From positions 248,001 to 312,000 of the forward strand of contig NZ_BBYG01000009.1 in the NCBI RefSeq assembly GCF_001184025.1: a stretch of 64,000 bases of DNA. The letters are read 5' to 3'. Source of the DNA: Streptomyces maremycinicus. Lineage in GTDB: Bacteria; Actinomycetota; Actinomycetes; Streptomycetales; Streptomycetaceae. The position numbers and the translations under genes were made by a program. Shown one piece after another: positions 59,720 to 64,000 of the stretch (within the stretch, counting starts at the first letter, position 1; the number at the start of each line of letters is the position of its first letter). The notes under the pieces were generated by a model, which saw only the letters and a list, made by a program, of their open reading frames with translations, was not told the DNA's origin and ran no database searches.

Positions 59720-61588
59720 ATGCCCAGGACACCAGAAACCGCTTCCCGAGACCGCTCCGCCGTACGCTCACTGCTGCGTCTGTGGCCGTACGTCCGTCCC
59801 GTGCGGACAAGGCTGTTCACGGCCGCCTTCGTCGCCGTGCTCGCCTCCTGTACGGGGCTGGTCATCCCGCTCGTCCTGAAGTGGATGGTGGACGGCCCGG
59901 TGGCCGACCGGGACACCACCGGGGTCTGGCTGGGCGCGCTCTGCCTGCTGCTGCTCGGGTTCGCGGAGGCGCTGCTGTTCGGGCTGCGGCGCTGGCTGGT
60001 GGCGCGTCCGCTGTCGCATGTCGAGGCCGAGATGCGCACGGACCTCTACGCGCGGCTCCAGCGGCTGCCGGTGGCGTTCCACGACCGGTGGGCCTCGGGG
60101 CAGCTGCTGTCCCGGGCGACGGCCGATCTGGGGCTGCTGCGCATGTTCCTCGCCTTCCCGCTGACGTTCCTGCTGGTCAACTCGGTGACGATTCTTCTCG
60201 GGGTGGTCATCATGCTGCTCCAGGACTGGCGGCTCGGGCTGGTCATCCTCGGGCCGGCCGTCCCCGTCGTCGTGATGTGCGTGTACTTCGAGAACCGGTA
60301 CGCGGTCGTCGCGCGGCGCGCCCAGGACCAGGCAGGGGACCTGACGACGGTGGTCGAGGAGAGCGTCCTCGGCATCAGGATCATCAAGGGCTTCGGACGG
60401 CACCGGAGCCAGGCGCGGGCCTTCCGGGAACTGTCGTCGACGCTGCGCGGCACGGAACTGCGCAAGGCGCGGCTGCTGGCCACCATCTGGGCCGTCATCG
60501 TGACCCTCCCGGAGGTGGCGATCGGGGCGGCCCTGGTGCTCGGCTCGGTGCGGGTGGCGGACGGCGAGCTGTCCGCGGGCACCCTGGTCGCGTTCCTGTC
60601 CACGGCGCTCGCGTTGCGCTGGCCGGTGGACTCGATCGGCTTCCTGCTGGCGATGAGCCAGGAGGCGGCGACGGCGACGGAACGCTACTTCGAGGTGATG
60701 GACGAGCCGCCCGAGGAGCCCGACGGCGACCGCGGCGGGCGGGCCCCCGTCGTCGACGGCGGTCTGCGCTTCGACGGCGTCACCTTCCGCTATCCCGACG
60801 CCTCCCCCGACTCCCCGCCCACCCTCGACGGCGTCGACCTGCACATCCGGCCCGGCGAGTCCATGGCGCTGGTCGGTGCGACCGGCAGCGGGAAGACCAC
60901 GCTCACGGCCCTCGTGCCCCGGCTGCACGAGGTGACCGCCGGCCGCATCACGCTCGACGGCGAGGACATCACCGCGCTGTCCCGCGAGGAACTGCGCTCG
61001 CGGGTCGCCGTCGCCTTCGAGGAGCCGACCCTGTTCTCCGCGAGCGTCGGCGAGAACGTCCTCATGGGAGCGGCGGACGGGGCGGGCGCCGTCGAGCTGG
61101 AGCGGGCGCTGGACGTGGCGCAGGCGGACTTCGCGCACGCGCTGCCGCAGGGCGTCGAGACGCAGGTCGGCGAGCAGGGGCTCAGTCTCTCCGGCGGACA
61201 GCGGCAGCGTCTCGCACTGGCCAGGGCCGTCGTCGGCCGGCCCCGCTTCCTCGTCCTGGACGACCCGCTGTCCGCGCTGGACGTGCACACCGAGGCCGCC
61301 GTGGAGGCCGCGCTGCGGCAGGTCCTCGCCGACACCACCGCGCTGATCGTGGCGCACCGCCCGTCCACCGTGCTCCTCGCCGACCGTGTCGCGCTGCTGT
61401 CCGACGGGCGGGTCACCGCCGTCGGCACCCATCACGAACTGCTGCGCAGCAACGCGGAGTACGCCCACCTCATGTCCGGCGAACCGTCCGTGAGCCGGTT
61501 CGAGAGCCCGTTGCGGACCACGTACGGGTCCACGCACGGGACCACGTTCGAGACCCGGTCCGGTGAACAGGAGGCCGACCGCCGATGA
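59720..61588 (+). CDS. ABC exporter half-transporter 1, probable degenerate ATP site
   Basis: 622 residues from ATG at 59720. Six-helix ABC membrane domain (about 20-310), then an ATPase domain: Walker A GATGSGKTT, LSGGQRQRLALA signature and Walker B FLVLDDPLSALD. The usual catalytic Glu after Walker B is Asp, and the Q-loop Gln is Glu in VAFEEPTLF, so this side of the dimer should bind but weakly hydrolyse ATP. A 4-base overlap (ATGA) joins the next gene. Likely exports drugs or lipids. Substrate unknown. Confidence 0.93.
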   Translation: MPRTPETASRDRSAVRSLLRLWPYVRPVRTRLFTAAFVAVLASCTGLVIPLVLKWMVDGPVADRDTTGVWLGALCLLLLGFAEALLFGLRRWLVARPLSHVEAEMRTDLYARLQRLPVAFHDRWASGQLLSRATADLGLLRMFLAFPLTFLLVNSVTILLGVVIMLLQDWRLGLVILGPAVPVVVMCVYFENRYAVVARRAQDQAGDLTTVVEESVLGIRIIKGFGRHRSQARAFRELSSTLRGTELRKARLLATIWAVIVTLPEVAIGAALVLGSVRVADGELSAGTLVAFLSTALALRWPVDSIGFLLAMSQEAATATERYFEVMDEPPEEPDGDRGGRAPVVDGGLRFDGVTFRYPDASPDSPPTLDGVDLHIRPGESMALVGATGSGKTTLTALVPRLHEVTAGRITLDGEDITALSREELRSRVAVAFEEPTLFSASVGENVLMGAADGAGAVELERALDVAQADFAHALPQGVETQVGEQGLSLSGGQRQRLALARAVVGRPRFLVLDDPLSALDVHTEAAVEAALRQVLADTTALIVAHRPSTVLLADRVALLSDGRVTAVGTHHELLRSNAEYAHLMSGEPSVSRFESPLRTTYGSTHGTTFETRSGEQEADRR

Positions 61589-63444
61589 CCGCCCCCGCCA
61601 CCACCTCGTCCGTCACCGACGACGACGCCGAGGCCCCTGCCCGGACCGCCGTCGACGACCCCTTCGACAAGGACGTCCTGCCCACCCCGCCCGGCGCCAC
61701 GGGCGCGCTGCTGCGTTCCCTGCTCGCGCCCATGCGCGCGCGGGTCGCCCTCACCTCGCTCCTGCTGCTGCTCCAGCAGGCGGCCGTGCAGGCCGGTCCG
61801 CTGCTGGTGGCGTACGCCATCGACCGCGCCGTACCGGCCTTCCGGGCCGACGACCACGGCCCGCTGGTCGCGGTCGGCGTCGGCTACCTGCTGTGCGCGC
61901 TGGTCTCCGGCGGCCTTCAGTACGCGTTCCTGATCACCTCCGCGCGCGTCAACCAGGACGCGCTGCTCGATCTGCGCGGCCGGATCTTCCGGCACGCGCA
62001 GGCGCTGAGCCTGGACTTCCACGAGCGCTACACCTCGGGGCGGCTGATCTCGCGCTCCACCACGGACGTGGAGTCGCTGCGCGAGCTGCTCAGCGAGGGT
62101 CTTCAGGAACTCGTGACGGTGATCCTGTCCTTCCTCTACATCTCGGCGATGCTGCTCTGGCTGGACCTGGGGCTCGGGGCCGTCGCGGTGGCCTCCTTCG
62201 TGCCGCTGTACCTCCTGGTCAGGATCTACCAGCGGCGCGCCGGACAGGTGTTCCGGGCCCGCTCCACCGCCATCGCGGCCGTGATCGTGAAGTTCGTGGA
62301 GACGATGAACGGCATCCGCCCGGTGCGCGCGTTCCGCCGCGAGGCCGTCAACGACGCCGACTTCGGCGTCCTGAACCGGCGGCACGAGCGGATCAACGGC
62401 GACGCGCTCCTGGAGATGGCCCGGTACGTCACCGGATCGCGGCTGGTCGCCAACACGGCCGTCGCGGTGATCGTGCTGTGGGGCGCCACCCGGGTGGCCG
62501 ACGGCTCGCTGGCACTGGGGGTGCTGGCAGCGGCCGTGCTGTATCTGCGGCGACTGTACGACCCGATCGACCGGCTCGCCATGTTCCTCAACTCCTACCA
62601 GTCGGCGGCCGCCTCGCTGGAGAAGATCGCGGGCCTGCTCGCCCAGACGCCGTCCGTGCCCGAGCCGTCCGCGCCGCGGGAACTCCCGGCGCGGGAGAGC
62701 GAACTGCCCGGCCGGGAGGTCGTCTTCGACGGGGTGTCCTTCGGGTACCGCACGGGCGGCGAGATCCTCCCCCGCTTCGACCTGACCCTGCCCGCCGGAC
62801 AGACCGTCGCCGTGGTCGGCTCGACCGGCGCGGGCAAGTCCACGCTGGCCAAGCTGCTCGCCCGCTTCTACGACCCGTCCGGCGGGCGGGTGCTGCTGGA
62901 CGGGGTCGACCTGCGCGAGCTGGCCGTGCCCGAACTGCGGCGCGGGGTGGTCATGGTGACGCAGGAGGCGTTCCTGTTCTCCGGCACGGTCGCCGAGAAC
63001 ATCGCCATCGGGCGGCCGGACGCGAGCCGGGAGGAGATCGAGCGTGCGGCGAAGGCGATCGGCGCGCACGAGTTCATCAGCGCCCTGCCCGACGGCTACG
63101 ACACCGACGTACGCAAGCGCGGCGGCCGGATCTCCGCCGGGCAGCGGCAACTCGTCGCGTTCGCACGCGCGTTGCTCGCCGACCCCGCGGTGCTGATCCT
63201 CGACGAGGCGACCAGCTCGCTGGACGTCCCGGGCGAGCGGGCCGTGCAGGCGGCGATGGCGACGGTGCTGAAGGGCCGTACGGCGGTGGTGATCGCGCAC
63301 CGGCTGTCGACCGTGGAGATCGCGGACCGGGTCCTGGTCATGGAGCACGGCCGGATCGTCGAGGACGGCAGCCCGGCCGCGCTGATCGCGGGCACCGGCC
63401 GGTTCGCGGAGCTGCACCGGGCCTGGCGGGACAGTCTGGCGTGA
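61585..63444 (+). CDS. ABC exporter half-transporter 2, catalytic ATP site
   Basis: 619 residues. Starts in the ATGA overlap with the first ABC gene. Acidic N terminus, six-helix domain, and ATPase: Walker A GSTGAGKST, Q-loop VTQEAF, signature ISAGQRQLVAFARA (altered from LSGGQ), Walker B VLILDEATSSLD with the Glu kept, H-loop VIAHRLSTV. Expected to pair with half 1 as a heterodimer. The next gene begins 46 bases later. Confidence 0.94.
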   Translation: MTAPATTSSVTDDDAEAPARTAVDDPFDKDVLPTPPGATGALLRSLLAPMRARVALTSLLLLLQQAAVQAGPLLVAYAIDRAVPAFRADDHGPLVAVGVGYLLCALVSGGLQYAFLITSARVNQDALLDLRGRIFRHAQALSLDFHERYTSGRLISRSTTDVESLRELLSEGLQELVTVILSFLYISAMLLWLDLGLGAVAVASFVPLYLLVRIYQRRAGQVFRARSTAIAAVIVKFVETMNGIRPVRAFRREAVNDADFGVLNRRHERINGDALLEMARYVTGSRLVANTAVAVIVLWGATRVADGSLALGVLAAAVLYLRRLYDPIDRLAMFLNSYQSAAASLEKIAGLLAQTPSVPEPSAPRELPARESELPGREVVFDGVSFGYRTGGEILPRFDLTLPAGQTVAVVGSTGAGKSTLAKLLARFYDPSGGRVLLDGVDLRELAVPELRRGVVMVTQEAFLFSGTVAENIAIGRPDASREEIERAAKAIGAHEFISALPDGYDTDVRKRGGRISAGQRQLVAFARALLADPAVLILDEATSSLDVPGERAVQAAMATVLKGRTAVVIAHRLSTVEIADRVLVMEHGRIVEDGSPAALIAGTGRFAELHRAWRDSLA

Positions 63445-63490
63445 GCGTAGGGGGATCCAGGAGGACCACGGGGGCCGGAGGAACGAGCGG

Positions 63491-64000
63491 ATGATCGACG
63501 CCTACGAGGATCCCGGCGCGCCGGACCGGCGCGGCGGCTGGGCCTACCTGGCCTGGCTGGTGCGCTGCCAGCCGTGGCGGGCGCTGGCCGGGGCGGTGCT
63601 GGCCAGCGTCTGGATGGTGCTGATGGCGGTGACGCCGTACCTGCTGTCCAAGGCGGTGGACGACGGGCTCGAGCCCGGTGACACGGCGGCGCTGGCCGGC
63701 TGGACGGCGGCCCTGTTCGCCGTGGGCGCCTTCAACGCCTGGGTGAGCATCATGCGGCACCGCACGATGACCCGGGTGCGGATGGACGCGTACCTGCGCA
63801 CCACCAAGGTCGTCGTCGGGCACACGGTGCGGCTCGGCGCCGCGCTGCCCCGCCAGGTGGAGGCCTCGGAGGTCGTCACGATCGGCGTGAGCGACGTGCA
63901 CACCATCGCGGGCGCGCTGACGGTGATCGGGCCGGGCGTCGGCTCGGTCGTCGTCTGCGTCTTCGTCGCCGGGCTGCTGCTGTCGGTGTCGCCGCTGCTG
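63491..64000 (+). CDS. Third ABC transporter gene, membrane domain (partial)
   Basis: Open from ATG at 63491 to the window edge, about 170 residues. GGAGG lies 8 bases before the start. The sequence has hydrophobic segments typical of the type I exporter membrane domain: LAGAVLASVWMVLMAVTPYLL, LFAVGAFNAWVSIMRHR and VIGPGVGSVVVCVFVAGLLLSVS, with SKAVDDGLEPG at the exporter-like loop. It is probably another half or full ABC exporter subunit. The ATPase part is outside the window. Confidence 0.85.
   Translation, partial: MIDAYEDPGAPDRRGGWAYLAWLVRCQPWRALAGAVLASVWMVLMAVTPYLLSKAVDDGLEPGDTAALAGWTAALFAVGAFNAWVSIMRHRTMTRVRMDAYLRTTKVVVGHTVRLGAALPRQVEASEVVTIGVSDVHTIAGALTVIGPGVGSVVVCVFVAGLLLSVSPLL

Overview
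The window is very GC-rich, uses GTG starts freely, has strong third-position GC bias and almost no TTA codons. It carries families typical of Streptomyces: tandem Ig-type L,D-transpeptidase lipoproteins, a DUF6191 protein, a LAL-type LuxR regulator, an RsbW-like ATPase, and a gcvT-gcvH-glyA-sdaA run behind a tandem glycine riboswitch. Gene order (gat genes, GGDEF-EAL protein, ligA, mnmA, opp operon, gcv cluster, L,D-transpeptidases, glgX) matches my memory of the S. coelicolor SCO545x-SCO550x core region. I could not check that by alignment. It reads as a chromosomal core segment. I see no transposase, prophage, CRISPR array, rRNA or tRNA gene.

Layout. 1-6.7 kb: partial 2-hydroxyacid dehydrogenase, aldo/keto reductase, sugar dehydrogenase lipoprotein, DUF6191 protein, LAL regulator and a small basic protein. 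6.8-11 kb: a membrane protein, a GNAT enzyme overlapping an MMPL exporter, and another membrane protein. 11-21.8 kb, all on the minus strand: LOG protein, SDR, MetE-like protein, ligA, a GGDEF-EAL c-di-GMP protein, then gatC, gatA, a small membrane protein and gatB, closed by a large hairpin. 21.8-31.1 kb: mixed genes, including mnmA and a cysteine desulfurase around a secreted amidase, a TetR regulator divergent from small membrane genes with palindromic operators, a repeat-rich lipoprotein, a thioesterase, an esterase and a TRIC channel.

31.1-37.9 kb: a five-gene oligopeptide ABC operon ending in a 12-bp-stem hairpin. 37.9-40.5 kb: a minus-strand run of P-loop protein and two SseB-like proteins. 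40.7-45.3 kb: tandem glycine riboswitch, then gcvT, gcvH, glyA and sdaA, which handle glycine cleavage, serine-glycine interconversion and serine deamination. 45.4-51.7 kb: MOSC protein, NADP-binding oxidoreductase, EF-hand protein, MerR regulator with a probable leaderless promoter, GNAT, beta-propeller lipoprotein, a degenerate deacetylase and an RsbW-like ATPase. 51.9-64 kb: enoyl-CoA hydratase, two tandem L,D-transpeptidases, GlgX, a sulfatase, and an ABC exporter pair plus a third, truncated ABC gene behind a 28-bp palindrome.

The most notable observations are these. The only in-frame TTA codon I found in the window lies just after the GGDEF motif of the c-di-GMP gene. A large palindromic operator precedes the ABC exporters, whose paired ATP sites look asymmetrically degenerate. 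An uncharacterised P-loop/SseB/SseB cluster diverges from the glycine-riboswitch operon. I found nothing I can defend as a wholly new defence or mobile system.
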